Assembly: GCA_902800965.1 (NCBI GenBank)
Contig: CADCGK010000008.1
Coordinates: forward strand, 1 to 64,000
Direction of reading: 5' to 3'
Origin: an uncultured Bacteroidia bacterium
GTDB lineage: Bacteria; Bacteroidota; Bacteroidia; Bacteroidales; F082
Length of the DNA: 64,000 bases
The notes under the pieces were generated by a model. It did no database searches, was not told where the DNA came from, and worked only from the letters and a program-made list of their open reading frames with translations. Below, one piece after another: positions 1-8,694 of this stretch. Made by a program: the position numbers and the translations under genes. Positions within the stretch are counted from its first letter, which is position 1, and each line of letters starts with the position of its first letter.

Positions 1-1602
1 AATCTCGATGGTGTAAGTAGCTGTTGCGATCTCACTGTCGTTCATGCCTTGTTTCGTGGCGATGGCCTTCACCGTGGTTGTCTCGCTGATAGTGATGGCG
101 TCAGAGTAAACCGTGCTGTTCGGGGTGGGATCGGTGCCGTCGAGGGTGTAGAAGATGGTGGCGCCATCGGTCTCGCAGGCGATGGTTACGGTCTGGGCTT
201 CGTTATAGGTGCCTTCCGCAGGTGAGAAGGTCGGGGTGGCAACGGATTCCATGGGGGCTGTCACTTCTTCGAAATCGTCTGCACTGCGAGGTGCGACTTG
301 CTGGGTTTGTCCACCATTGTTGGGCCAGTAGATGATGGAAATGCCCTTGACATGATACTGTTTGCCGGTTTCCAAAGAGGTAACGGGGTTGGGGTTGAGG
401 TTGAAGTTGTTATATGGAGTAATGCTCAAGCCAGTCTCATCATAGAATTGACCATTGTTGAAGGTCAATGTGCCTAAATCAATGGGTGTGCCGTAGTTCT
501 TTAATTCAAGGGAACCGATAGTGGTGGTCAAAACAGGCATTTCCTGTCCAGGAGTGACGGTAAGGTTTGTCGCACTGACGCCTGTGATTTCTGCATAGTG
601 GTTCTGATACATTAATACGTTGCAGGTCGTGGTGCCGTTTAACTTGTCGCCGACAACAAAACCATGTCCTGATTGATAGATGACGAAACCGTATTGACCA
701 TCAGAGATACAAACTTGACCGCCTTTTACTCCAGTCACATACCAGTCGTTAAAGGTTACGCTCACGGGTGTTGCCGTGGTGCCAGCTTGTGCAGCAGCAT
801 CCCAAATGCCATTGATGGTTGTGATGGAAGCTATCTGTTGTATGGTATAGGAGACGGTGGCAATAGAACTGTTGTTCATGCCATCCTTGATGGCAACGGC
901 TTTCACTGTTGTGGTCTCACTGATAGTGAGGGGTTGAGTGTATTGAGTGCCAGTGACACCTGTAGGTGCAACAGGGTCGGAGTTGTCGGTAGTATAGTAA
1001 ATGGTAGCGCCTTCCGTTGCACAGCTGATGGTCACCGTTTGGGTGTTTCCGTAGGTTCCGCCAACAGGAGAGAAGGTTGGTGTGGCTACAGTTGGAATGG
1101 TGCCACTGGATTCACTGTTTACTCCGAATACCACAAAACGTTTTCCGGTATTTGCGGTGAATGTAAGTTCGGTGTCTTGGTTCAAATTACTGAAACTAAG
1201 AACTTTGTAATAGTCATCTGTGCTTGGGTCACCATCGAAAGTGAATGGCGAATTGCTTGATATGCCATTGTTGCTTGTTAAAGCAATGTCGCTAACAAGG
1301 CCACTTGGGGTAACTGTCAAAGTAACATTATCGTTTTTCCAAGCAGCAACGTGAAGATGAAGATACTGGGTTCCTGCCGGGACCGTTACTTTCCATGCTC
1401 CTGCAACGTTGCCTGTGCCAGCCTTGATGCCGTCATACTGGACATTGCTGATGATCACTTTGCAGTTAGTGGCGCTGGTTCCACCAGTGGTGCTTAGAGT
1501 TACATTACTCGTGTAAGTACTCGAGTAATCGGATTGTCCCCAAAGAGACATCCTCGTTAACAGCAATAAGGCTGTCAGCAAAAAAGTAAGTTTTCGTTTC
1601 AT
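1..1602 (-). CDS. Secreted multi-domain protein with chitobiase-type repeats (3' end outside window)
   Basis: The minus-strand reading frame is open from an ATG at 1602 to the left edge (534 codons seen, C-terminus missing). It starts with a signal peptide (MKRKLTFLLTALLLL, then ...SLWGQ). Two copies of a repeat beginning ATPTFSP, with a T/C-x-GATI-YYT-D-SDP core, lie at about residues 173-260 and from 454 to the edge. This is the look of the CHB_HEX_C_1/Fn3-associated beta-sandwich domain. Between them (about 260-430) is an OB-fold-like stretch (ISDGQYGFVIYQ) as found in Bacteroidota secreted proteins. Such proteins are usually exported and often end in a T9SS tail, but that end is not visible. 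The substrate is unknown. The product is probably extracellular; no enzyme domain can be seen in this part. Confidence 0.8.
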   Translation of the reverse strand, partial: MKRKLTFLLTALLLLTRMSLWGQSDYSSTYTSNVTLSTTGGTSATNCKVIISNVQYDGIKAGTGNVAGAWKVTVPAGTQYLHLHVAAWKNDNVTLTVTPSGLVSDIALTSNNGISSNSPFTFDGDPSTDDYYKVLSFSNLNQDTELTFTANTGKRFVVFGVNSESSGTIPTVATPTFSPVGGTYGNTQTVTISCATEGATIYYTTDNSDPVAPTGVTGTQYTQPLTISETTTVKAVAIKDGMNNSSIATVSYTIQQIASITTINGIWDAAAQAGTTATPVSVTFNDWYVTGVKGGQVCISDGQYGFVIYQSGHGFVVGDKLNGTTTCNVLMYQNHYAEITGVSATNLTVTPGQEMPVLTTTIGSLELKNYGTPIDLGTLTFNNGQFYDETGLSITPYNNFNLNPNPVTSLETGKQYHVKGISIIYWPNNGGQTQQVAPRSADDFEEVTAPMESVATPTFSPAEGTYNEAQTVTIACETDGATIFYTLDGTDPTPNSTVYSDAITISETTTVKAIATKQGMNDSEIATATYTIEI

Positions 1603-1668
1603 GGGTTGAATTTAATTTATTGATAATTATTATTTTGCTATTTTGTGCTTTCCATAAGCCGTAATGGA

Positions 1669-1676
1669 CAAAAATA
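1669..1676 (-). promoter_or_regulatory. -7 promoter element for the secreted repeat protein
   Basis: Minus strand reads TATTTTTG, matching the Bacteroidota TAnnTTTG element, about 67 nt upstream of the ATG at 1602. Confidence 0.5.
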
Positions 1677-1717
1677 CGTCATTTAACACTTATTATAAAA
1701 TATATCTAGCTTGATTT

Positions 1718-1759
1718 ATCAACACAAAATGTTGATATTGGTGTTGATAATTTGTTGAT
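1718..1759. repeat. Iterated TGTTGAT motif between divergent promoters
   Basis: TGTTGAT occurs at 1730-1736, 1742-1748 and 1753-1759. An inverted copy, ATCAACA, lies at 1718-1724, so the first pair forms a 7-bp hairpin with loop CAAAA. Copies are 11-12 nt apart, about one helical turn. The array lies between the leftward promoter at 1669-1676 and the rightward one at 1798-1805. It may be an operator; no regulator gene is adjacent. Confidence 0.45.
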
Positions 1760-1797
1760 AAAAAACACAAGAGCCCCCAAGATTTGAGAAAAAATCT

Positions 1798-1805
1798 TAT
1801 CTTTG
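1798..1805 (+). promoter_or_regulatory. -7 promoter element for lipoprotein-aroK
   Basis: TATCTTTG, 23 nt before the ATG at 1829. A clear -33 element is not evident. Confidence 0.6.
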
Positions 1806-1828
1806 CAAAAACAAACAATTAGCTGACA

Positions 1829-2113
1829 ATGAAAAGGGTATTCAACAAAGTTTGGATTGGCATGCTTGCCTTATTTGCCCTCATTATAGGTGCGTGCTGT
1901 TCTAACCAAAGTACGGATAATCAAAATAAGATGACAAAGAAACAATTGAAGGAACGCATTGCCAAGCTCAAGGCGGCTGTGGAAGATCGTGAGATGTCGT
2001 GTGTGTATGGCTCTCCTGAGATCATTGCGGAATATGGCAGGGAGACAGCAAGAATGCGCCGGGAACTGGATTCGCTGCAAAACGAGCTTGACAACTATGG
2101 CAAGTGCAAGTAA
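1829..2113 (+). CDS. Small putative lipoprotein, coiled-coil
   Basis: This 94-aa protein has a charged N-terminus (MKRVFNKVW), a hydrophobic core and a lipobox-like IIGACC, so it is probably lipidated at Cys23 and anchored in a membrane. The mature part is highly charged and helix-forming (KKQLKERIAKLKAAVEDRE, RRELDSLQNELDN) and looks like a short coiled coil. I do not recognise a family. It starts soon after a TATCTTTG promoter and ends 15 nt before aroK, so the two are probably co-transcribed; no functional link to shikimate synthesis is implied. An overlapping minus-strand frame (1871-2116) looks like a shadow. Confidence 0.75.
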   Translation: MKRVFNKVWIGMLALFALIIGACCSNQSTDNQNKMTKKQLKERIAKLKAAVEDREMSCVYGSPEIIAEYGRETARMRRELDSLQNELDNYGKCK

Positions 2114-2128
2114 CACCTTATAGTCGGC

Positions 2129-2632
2129 ATGCGGATCTACCTCGTCGGTTATATGGGTGCAGGCAAGTCAACGACCTCGAAACGCCTGGCCAATAAGCTG
2201 GGATGGGAGGCGTACGACACGGACCGTTTGTTTGAGGAACGGTTCAAGATTTCCATTAACGATTTTTTCCATAAGTACGACGCGAATCTGTACAGGAAAC
2301 TTGAAACGCAGATATTACACGACACCTTGAAGTATGACAATGCGGTGATAGCGACAGGTGGCGGCACACCTTGTTTCAATAACAACATGGAATGGATGAA
2401 TCAGCATGGATTCACGGTATTCCTGAAAGTAAGCCCACAATCAGCCATCAGCAGGCTGTCTCAGTCAAAAGTGAAGCGCCCGATTCTTATCGATAAAACA
2501 CAAGAAGAACTTGCGGAGTTCATCATGAAGAATTACGCCGAGCGTCTTCCATTTTACGAACAAGCGCAGTTGACTTTCAAAGGGGAGGACTGCGACGTGG
2601 AGCAATTGGCTACCTTAATTTCAACAGAGTGA
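2129..2632 (+). CDS. aroK: Shikimate kinase
   Basis: Phosphorylates shikimate to shikimate 3-phosphate with ATP in the pathway to chorismate; cytoplasmic. The 167-aa length is typical. Residues 5-16 carry the Walker A loop (LVGYMGAGKSTT). Next come the shikimate-binding acidic DTD (residues 31-33), the YRKLE segment containing the conserved Arg, the GGGTP Walker-B-like loop and the lid arginine region (KVKRPIL). aroC, another enzyme of this pathway, is at 52-53 kb and not linked. The last 23 nt overlap the 3' end of rlmD on the other strand. Confidence 0.95.
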   Translation: MRIYLVGYMGAGKSTTSKRLANKLGWEAYDTDRLFEERFKISINDFFHKYDANLYRKLETQILHDTLKYDNAVIATGGGTPCFNNNMEWMNQHGFTVFLKVSPQSAISRLSQSKVKRPILIDKTQEELAEFIMKNYAERLPFYEQAQLTFKGEDCDVEQLATLISTE

Positions 2633-4037
2633 TATTCTCCACGTGCTGGGTGTGAGGGAACATGTCCACGGGCTGTACTGCTTTTATCTCGTAGATGGGT
2701 GAAAGCAGTTGTAAATCTCTCGCTTGTGTAGCTGGATTACAGCTGACATACACGATTTTAGGTGCTTTTATCTTAAGTAATTGTTCAACTACCTTTTCGG
2801 CCATGCCAGCGCGGGGTGGGTCGGTTACGATGAAGTCGGGGCGACCATTGGCTTGGATGAATTCATCGGTGAAGATCTTGGCCATGTCGCCCGCGTAGAA
2901 GGTACAGTTTTCGATGCCATTAATGGATGCGTTGACCTTGGCATCTGCAATGGCTTCTTCCACGTATTCGATGCCCACAACGCGCTTCACGAAGTGGGAG
3001 AAATACTGGGCGATGGTCCCCGTGCCAGTATAAAGGTCATACATCAGTTCGTCGCCTTTGACCTCAGCCAGATCGAAAGCGGCTTTGTAGAGTCTTTCTG
3101 CTTGATACACATTGGTTTGGAAGAACGAAACAGGTCCGATGCGGAACTGCAGATCAGGGAATCCGGGTCGGGGTGAAGCCATGGTCTCCATGATGAAAGG
3201 ATCACCTTTCAAGCATTCGAACGGCAGGTCGTTGATGACGTCGTTGCATTTGTTGTTGATGACCAGAAGGAGGGAGACAATCTGCGGGAAACGCTGTTCC
3301 AATGCGGGGACCAGCTCGTGACGAATGACAGCATTTTCTTCGCTGATGACGATGATGACCATGAAATCACCTTTGGAGTTGCAGCGGATCACCAAGTTGC
3401 GCATTAGGCCTTCGTGGTGTCGGACACTATAGTAAGAGAGCTTGTGGTCCAAGGTAAACTGCCTGACAAACAGACGGATGTCGTTGGATGGATCGGCCTG
3501 AAGATGGCATTTCTCGATGTCCACCACACGATCGAACAGTTGGGGCAAATGGAAGCCGAGCCCTTTGCAGTCGTCTTCATCGCAAGTGCCAGACGGTGCG
3601 CCATCCGTGAGCCATTTGCGGTTTGAAAAAGCATATTCCAGCTTGTTGCGGTAGTAATACTGCTTTTCACAGCCTATGATGGGTCGGATTTCTGGATAGT
3701 CGAGTTTACCGATGCGGTCGAAGTTGTCCTTGACCTGCTTCTGCTTATAATAGATCTGCCATTGATATTCAAGCTGTTGCCATTTGCACCCGCCGCAGAG
3801 GCCGAAATGTTGGCACAAAGGTTCCACGCGTTTGTCGGAAGGCTTCTTGATGTTGAGGATGCGTCCCTCGAAATAATTCTTCTTCTTTTTAAAGACTTCA
3901 ATATCCACCACATCGCCAGGCACGCCAAAGGGGATGAAGATCACACGGCCTTCGGGTTTGGCCACAGACATACCTTCGCTGCCGGCATCGACGATGAGCA
4001 CGTCTTCTAAATATTCGGGTTCTTTTTTCTTTTTCAT
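2610..4037 (-). CDS. rlmD: 23S rRNA (uracil-C5)-methyltransferase, RumA/RlmD type
   Basis: SAM-dependent m5U methyltransferase of 475 aa. It has an N-terminal TRAM (OB-fold RNA-binding) domain at about residues 10-65. An iron-sulphur cysteine cluster follows (CQHFGLCGGC near 75-84, plus a later Cys). The C-terminal Rossmann methyltransferase has YTGTGTIAQ as SAM loop, DPPRAG as motif IV and VSCNPAT with the catalytic cysteine. E. coli has three paralogues (RlmC, RlmD, TrmA). The cluster cysteines favour RlmC/D, but many Bacteroidota have one broad copy, so the exact uridine is uncertain. It overlaps nnr by 4 nt (ATGA type), so the two are translationally coupled. Confidence 0.88.
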   Translation of the reverse strand: MKKKKEPEYLEDVLIVDAGSEGMSVAKPEGRVIFIPFGVPGDVVDIEVFKKKKNYFEGRILNIKKPSDKRVEPLCQHFGLCGGCKWQQLEYQWQIYYKQKQVKDNFDRIGKLDYPEIRPIIGCEKQYYYRNKLEYAFSNRKWLTDGAPSGTCDEDDCKGLGFHLPQLFDRVVDIEKCHLQADPSNDIRLFVRQFTLDHKLSYYSVRHHEGLMRNLVIRCNSKGDFMVIIVISEENAVIRHELVPALEQRFPQIVSLLLVINNKCNDVINDLPFECLKGDPFIMETMASPRPGFPDLQFRIGPVSFFQTNVYQAERLYKAAFDLAEVKGDELMYDLYTGTGTIAQYFSHFVKRVVGIEYVEEAIADAKVNASINGIENCTFYAGDMAKIFTDEFIQANGRPDFIVTDPPRAGMAEKVVEQLLKIKAPKIVYVSCNPATQARDLQLLSPIYEIKAVQPVDMFPHTQHVENITLLKLR

Positions 4038-5542
4038 TTTTCTGAGTTTATTGAGGAAAACGCTTTTCCAATATGTTCTGTGATATCCGATGCGATCAAA
4101 GCCTCCTGGCCGATCTCTTCAGCGGCTAAATCTCCTGCCAATCCATGAAGATAAACGCCAAGCACGGCCGCTTCTTCCGAGCTGTAACGCTGGGCGAGGA
4201 GCGAGAGGATCATGCCAGTGAGCGTATCGCCGCTGCCTGCGGTGGCCATGCCGGGGTTGCCAGTGCTGTTGAAGAAGATGGTGCCGTTTGGCATGGCTGT
4301 AGCGGTATTGGCGCCTTTCAGCACAATGATGATATTGTAGGTTGTGGCCATATTTCGCAACAAATCCAGCCGTTCAAAAGAGTTTGAGGTCTTGCCGAAT
4401 AGCCTTTCAAACTCTTTTGGGTGAGGGGTAAGGATGGTCTTGGCAGGAAGGAATGAGAGCCAAGTTTTGTTCTCGGCAAGGATGTTCAAAGCGTCGGCAT
4501 CCATTACCAAAGGTACCTGGGTATCTTGAATCAAGTGTCGCACCATTCGCTGGGCATCGTCATCCTTACCCAAACCGGGGCCGACGCCAATGGCATTGAA
4601 GGCATCCAACTTGTCGTCGGTGTGGATCATTGCCTCTGGTACAGCTCCCATGAGTGGTGTCCAAGCAACTTTGGGTAATAAGACGGAGAGCAAGCCAACC
4701 CCAGTTCTCAAGCAAGCTTTGGCACTCAAGATGGCTGCTCCGGTCTTGCCTTCCGATCCAGCCACCAATAGAGCGTGACCATAAGTCCCTTTATGAGAAT
4801 ACTTTGGTCGATGATGAATAATGCTTTTAACCATTAACCTATCAACCAAAAACTTATTCGTTATTACTTCAAGTAAATATTTAGGATGTAATTGGATGTC
4901 GAGAACCTCCAACTGACCGACGTAAGGATCGTTTTCTGGCATCATGAAGGCCAGTTTGGGTGTCTGAAAGGTAAGGGTGTAATCGGGTTTGAAAATAGCA
5001 GCCGCTGGGCTGGGACTATCTGCAAATAGTCCCGAGGCAATGTCAATGGCAATACGGATGGCATTCTGATTATTTAGGTAGTTGATGAGGTCTGCGGCAA
5101 GTCCTTCGATTGGTCGATTTAAGCCTGAACCGAACAAAGCATCAATTAAGATTTCACCTTCGGAAACGCTAGGGAAGTCTTCTTTCGATCTGATGCCATG
5201 GATTGCCGTGTCGCATTGCACAGCTCCGCTCCTCGCAAAGACGGATTTTGCTCGCTCATAGTTCACCTCACAGTCAGGACTCATCTTCTCAGAACACCGA
5301 ACGATGTAGGCTTCGGTGTCAAACCCTTCGTTCCACAGCAGACGTGCTACCACCAGCCCATCGCCACCGTTGTTACCCATGCCACAAAAGACCTTGATCT
5401 TGCTGTCTAAAGTGATTCGAGGCAACAACCACTTGAAGACTTTAGTGGCAGCCCGTTCCATCAGATCAACGGAACTAATGGGCTCGTTCTCAATGGTATA
5501 TTCATCTGCCTGACGTACCTTGTCAATACTTAGTATTTTCAT
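4034..5542 (-). CDS. nnr: Bifunctional NAD(P)HX epimerase / ADP-dependent NAD(P)HX dehydratase
   Basis: Repairs hydrated NADH/NADPH. The N-terminal YjeF/NnrE domain (about 1-215) epimerises R-NADHX to S-NADHX, and the C-terminal ribokinase-like NnrD domain (about 225-500) dehydrates it using ADP. Visible motifs are GNNGGDGLVVARLL and DALFGSGLNRP in the epimerase half. In the dehydratase half they are AGSEGKTGAAILSAKACLR, VGPGLGKDD, LTPHPKEFERL and the GSGDTLTGMI phosphate loop. At 502 aa it is a normal full-length fusion. It is the promoter-proximal gene of the nnr-rlmD pair, with a -7 element 18-25 nt upstream of its ATG. Confidence 0.93.
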   Translation of the reverse strand: MKILSIDKVRQADEYTIENEPISSVDLMERAATKVFKWLLPRITLDSKIKVFCGMGNNGGDGLVVARLLWNEGFDTEAYIVRCSEKMSPDCEVNYERAKSVFARSGAVQCDTAIHGIRSKEDFPSVSEGEILIDALFGSGLNRPIEGLAADLINYLNNQNAIRIAIDIASGLFADSPSPAAAIFKPDYTLTFQTPKLAFMMPENDPYVGQLEVLDIQLHPKYLLEVITNKFLVDRLMVKSIIHHRPKYSHKGTYGHALLVAGSEGKTGAAILSAKACLRTGVGLLSVLLPKVAWTPLMGAVPEAMIHTDDKLDAFNAIGVGPGLGKDDDAQRMVRHLIQDTQVPLVMDADALNILAENKTWLSFLPAKTILTPHPKEFERLFGKTSNSFERLDLLRNMATTYNIIIVLKGANTATAMPNGTIFFNSTGNPGMATAGSGDTLTGMILSLLAQRYSSEEAAVLGVYLHGLAGDLAAEEIGQEALIASDITEHIGKAFSSINSEK

Positions 5543-5559
5543 TATGTCCTTATTTTCTG

Positions 5560-5567
5560 CAAAGATA
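5560..5567 (-). promoter_or_regulatory. -7 promoter element for nnr-rlmD
   Basis: Minus strand TATCTTTG followed by GC, 18-25 nt upstream of the nnr start. It lies head to head with the rightward element at 5576. Confidence 0.65.
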
Positions 5568-5575
5568 AAAAACGC

Positions 5576-5583
5576 TATCTTTG
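5576..5583 (+). promoter_or_regulatory. -7 promoter element for the 5605 gene
   Basis: TATCTTTG. A TTG codon at 5581 lies inside this element, so translation must begin downstream, at the ATG at 5605. Confidence 0.65.
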
Positions 5584-5604
5584 CCGCGACAAAAAATTTT
5601 TAAA

Positions 5605-6294
5605 ATGAAAAAACTGTTGATCACAGCTTTCTTTGTTTTATCGGCATTCATCGCCAATGCCCAGCATTTGAGAGCCTATACGGAACTCGACTACAACCGC
5701 ACGGAAAGATCGAGAGGTAACTTTGCCATCGCATACGACTTCCAGTTAGCCAACAACATGCATCTTGACATGGGTGTCCAAGTGGGCACTCAGAACCGTT
5801 ATGCCCTGAATGTGGCGTACCAGCTGGATTTGTTAAAGGCTTCAAAAGGAACGCTTTACCTTGAAAACCGTTATCTCTATCGGATCTTCCCAAACTATAA
5901 GCTGCAAGAATTCAATGCCTTGCTCGATTTTGGTTGGAAAAACACCCACTGGAACTTCCAGTTCGGCCTCTGCAACCGCTATATCGCTGAGATCCCGTTG
6001 AGGAAAAACGGGGGAGAAGGTGTCGTCTTCGAGCCGATGAACGTGGTGTTCAACATCGAAGGTAACCTGTTCTCACAAGACCATCCTTGGAACATCGGCG
6101 GTGGCATCTCCAATTACCGTGAGTTCATCATCGAACGCGTCACTTTGTTCTATTACACTATCCATGGCTATTACGACCTGAACGACGAATGGCGCTTGAC
6201 TGGCGAGGCCGGACTGCATCCCGCAGGCGTGCTAAACCTTTCTTCACAGTACAACGGTTTCTTTATCAATTTTGGTTGCATTTATAATCACTGA
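5605..6294 (+). CDS. Putative outer-membrane beta-barrel protein
   Basis: 229 aa starting at the ATG at 5605; the upstream in-frame TTG falls inside the promoter. A signal peptide (MKKLLITAFFVLSAFIANAQ) is followed by alternating aromatic/polar strands typical of a small porin-like barrel (TELDYNRTERSRGNFAIAYDFQL, YLENRYLYRI, WNFQFGLCNRYI, FFINFGCIYNH). The terminal aromatic-rich strand fits an outer-membrane protein. No family is recognised. It is followed after 5 nt by a metallophosphoesterase lipoprotein, so the two form an envelope operon. Confidence 0.75.
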   Translation: MKKLLITAFFVLSAFIANAQHLRAYTELDYNRTERSRGNFAIAYDFQLANNMHLDMGVQVGTQNRYALNVAYQLDLLKASKGTLYLENRYLYRIFPNYKLQEFNALLDFGWKNTHWNFQFGLCNRYIAEIPLRKNGGEGVVFEPMNVVFNIEGNLFSQDHPWNIGGGISNYREFIIERVTLFYYTIHGYYDLNDEWRLTGEAGLHPAGVLNLSSQYNGFFINFGCIYNH

Positions 6295-6299
6295 TTGTC

Positions 6300-7211
6300 A
6301 TGAAAAAACTCACTTATATCATCCTCATCGTTGCCAGTCTGTTACTGGTCTCATCTTGTAATCGTCTTGACGTATTGGGAATGGTGGTCAACCGCAGCGA
6401 CACCGAAGAAAGGGTGGCCGACTGGCTCGACTGGAACGCCCAAAACGGAATGCCTGTCATCGAAGATGTTCCCGATGAATACTGTTTCTATTCTTGTTCC
6501 GACTCGCACTATTTGGAGCGTGACAGCATTTTGCCACAAGGTGGAAACGACCGTCTGTACCAATACATTACGGTCATGCGAAACGATCCCAACGCGATAT
6601 TTGCCATCCATGCCGGCGACATGGTTAACGAGAGCGGAGAAGCTGGCTTCAGGATGACAAACGAAGCGCTCCGTTACAACGAAACGACTCAAGTCACCAA
6701 CAAACCTTGCTTCCTGGTCATTGGAAACCACGACGTGTATTTCGACTGCGCCCAATATTTCAAGCAGTATTTCCATACCTCCACCTACGCTGTCACCGTG
6801 AAGACACGCGGTGGAGACCAGGATCTGTTCCTTTTCCTGGATTCTGGAAATGGTACACACGGCCGCCGTCAACTCGACTGGCTTGAAGAACAACTCAGCC
6901 ATCGCACATCATACCGTTATTGTTTCGTCATCAGCCACAATTGGCTCTTCCGAACCACGTACAATTACACGACAACTCCGGCCGCCAACCTGCCTGAGGA
7001 CGAACAATATGCATTTATGGACCTGATGAGCAACAATGCCGTTGACATGGTGATTATGGGGCACTTCCATTATCGCGATTCCAAGACCTTTGGTGGGGTG
7101 AAATATGTGATGACCGACAACCTCAACGAAAGCAAGGAAACGGCTTCTTACTTGGTGGTGCGCTGCGCCGACAAGATCACCTACGAATACAGGGAACTGA
7201 ATTATGAATGA
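6300..7211 (+). CDS. Calcineurin-like metallophosphoesterase lipoprotein
   Basis: 303 aa. The lipoprotein signal is MKKLTYIILIVASLLLVSSC, with the lipidated Cys at 20. The metallophosphoesterase signatures are in order: CSDSHY (variant of D-x-H), HAGDMVNE (GD), VIGNHDVYFD (GNHD), VISHNW and IMGHFHYRD (GHxH). These coordinate two metal ions and hydrolyse phosphate esters. The substrate is unknown, and lipidation puts it in the periplasm or at the surface. It follows the barrel-like gene by 5 nt and overlaps the next gene by 8 nt, so the three are one transcription unit. Confidence 0.85.
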   Translation: MKKLTYIILIVASLLLVSSCNRLDVLGMVVNRSDTEERVADWLDWNAQNGMPVIEDVPDEYCFYSCSDSHYLERDSILPQGGNDRLYQYITVMRNDPNAIFAIHAGDMVNESGEAGFRMTNEALRYNETTQVTNKPCFLVIGNHDVYFDCAQYFKQYFHTSTYAVTVKTRGGDQDLFLFLDSGNGTHGRRQLDWLEEQLSHRTSYRYCFVISHNWLFRTTYNYTTTPAANLPEDEQYAFMDLMSNNAVDMVIMGHFHYRDSKTFGGVKYVMTDNLNESKETASYLVVRCADKITYEYRELNYE

Positions 7212-7503
7212 TAGGGTTACGCTTACGCACGACAATACGCATATATTCGATTCCTATCTGATTAGGAGCAAAGAGGACATGCGTGCTTTTTTACTGTCTT
7301 TGCGTGAGCAATGTGACCCTGAGATGGCAGTGGCGGTGCGTAGCATGAAGTCGTTGATCTGTGAATGGCGTAGCCACAATCTGTTTTACTACCTGCATGT
7401 GTTCCGTAGCCGGACCAAGGATGTCGATCTAGAACGCCAGCAGTCGTGGTGGCGCGAGGTTTTCTGTAGGGTGGTCAGCTTCTTTTATTTTTGGGATTTG
7501 TAG
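7204..7503 (+). CDS. Uncharacterised 99-aa protein
   Basis: The start overlaps the stop of the metallophosphoesterase by 8 nt, the usual coupling seen for real operon genes. The protein is rich in charged and aromatic residues (SLICEWRSHNLFYYLHVFRSR, SWWREVFCRVVSFFYFWDL), with no signal peptide and no known motif. The aromatic C-terminus might be membrane-associated. Its 3' end overlaps that of the reverse transcriptase gene on the other strand by 19 nt. Function unknown; reality as a gene is moderately supported by the coupling. Confidence 0.5.
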   Translation: MNDRVTLTHDNTHIFDSYLIRSKEDMRAFLLSLREQCDPEMAVAVRSMKSLICEWRSHNLFYYLHVFRSRTKDVDLERQQSWWREVFCRVVSFFYFWDL

Positions 7504-8684
7504 AATTCGTTGACGAGGCTTCGGTAGCCAAGCTTTTTCAAGGTCTCATAATCCATGCGGTAATTCGTTTTACCGTGTTTACCTGTGCTTAGATAGCGGA
7601 GATTCTGCTGCAAGTAATGGTCGATCTCCTTCAGGCCTTCCGTTCTGTTGATGACAGGGAAGAACCATCTCGACCAGGTAAGGGTCTCGGGGTCTTCACC
7701 CTCGAAGAACTTTTGGTTGAAATAGCGGATCATGGCTTTGATGGCGGGCTCGGCGGCAATATCTTTACGGCTGCGCCAACGCATCATGGAACGGGCTTGA
7801 CGGCTGATCTTGCCTTTCATCTTTTTGATGGTTGCTCCGCTGATGTCGATCTCGTTTTTGTGGCATCTGAATCCCAAGAACTCGTATGGCTCGTCCGGAG
7901 TATAGACCTTTTCCTTGTCGGGATTTACCTCAAGATGGTATTTTTGGAGGAACTGTAGCAATATAGCCTTGTGCTGTTCCATGGTCTCCTTGTCGGGAGC
8001 AAAGAGGATGATGTCGTCGGAATAACGGGCATAAAGGACGCCTTCGTCAAAGAAATGATGATCCACCGTATTGAGATAGACATCCGCGAGGAAGGGTGCC
8101 GTAGGGGTGCCTGCCATGATGCCATGTTTCTCTTCGATGACTTGTCCGTTATAGATGGCGTGGTCATCGGTGAGCATCTGTTCAAAGAAGTGGTAAAGTG
8201 GCTGGTCGTCTTTTAGGATCTCGGTCAGCATGGGCAGCAACAGATCGATATCGATGGAGTTGAAATAGTCGTGAATGTCGAGCTTATAGGCCCACATTGT
8301 TCTGCCGTGGATGGCTCGGTTGATCCTGCGGATAGCGTCTTGAGGCCTCAAGCCACGCCGGAAGGCATAGCAGTTTGGGGCAAAGCAGTTGTCGTAACGA
8401 TAGAGGAGATAGGAGATAACGCTCAACACCTGCATCTCGTCAGGGTTGTAGGTATAGACTACCCGCTTCTTGCCGGTGCCCATTTTATTGACGATCTTTT
8501 TTTTGGGGAAGCCAAGACGCTCTCCATTCATCAGGCGTAATGCCATCGGCAGGTATTCCTCCTGGCCAACAAAATCGTCAGCCGCATTGAATTCACGCCA
8601 ATTGAATCGGCCTTTCATCAGCCGATAGGCCAGAAATTCCTCCCAAACACCTTGGTCGGTAAGTTGCGTGATGATGCTGTCCAT
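7485..8684 (-). CDS. Free-standing reverse transcriptase (class unresolved)
   Basis: RNA-directed DNA polymerase domain, 399 aa from the ATG at 8684. An in-frame ATG at 8795 would add 37 residues, but that stretch lies in the structured leader. RT blocks in order: KKRVVYTYNPDEMQVLSVI (about 72-90), YAFRRGLRPQDAI, YKLDIHDYFNSID with catalytic Asp136, HGIMAGTPTAPFLADVYL (187-204), YARYSDDIILFA with Asp223/224, and NPDKEKVYTPDEPYEFLGF. A ~120-aa C-terminal region follows, with TGKHGKTNY and a GYRSLVNEFY ending. No maturase X or HNH endonuclease domain is seen, no retron VTG motif, and no DGR-type SQ in block 4. It is the last gene of a leftward run after glmS and an unknown gene. It may be a domesticated or defence RT. 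Confidence 0.85.
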   Translation of the reverse strand: MDSIITQLTDQGVWEEFLAYRLMKGRFNWREFNAADDFVGQEEYLPMALRLMNGERLGFPKKKIVNKMGTGKKRVVYTYNPDEMQVLSVISYLLYRYDNCFAPNCYAFRRGLRPQDAIRRINRAIHGRTMWAYKLDIHDYFNSIDIDLLLPMLTEILKDDQPLYHFFEQMLTDDHAIYNGQVIEEKHGIMAGTPTAPFLADVYLNTVDHHFFDEGVLYARYSDDIILFAPDKETMEQHKAILLQFLQKYHLEVNPDKEKVYTPDEPYEFLGFRCHKNEIDISGATIKKMKGKISRQARSMMRWRSRKDIAAEPAIKAMIRYFNQKFFEGEDPETLTWSRWFFPVINRTEGLKEIDHYLQQNLRYLSTGKHGKTNYRMDYETLKKLGYRSLVNEFYKSQK

Positions 8685-8694
8685 GGCAAAAAAA

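Noticed and set aside
673..1260. 195-codon plus-strand frame
   Set aside because: Antisense to the partial secreted protein whose repeats are clear on the minus strand.
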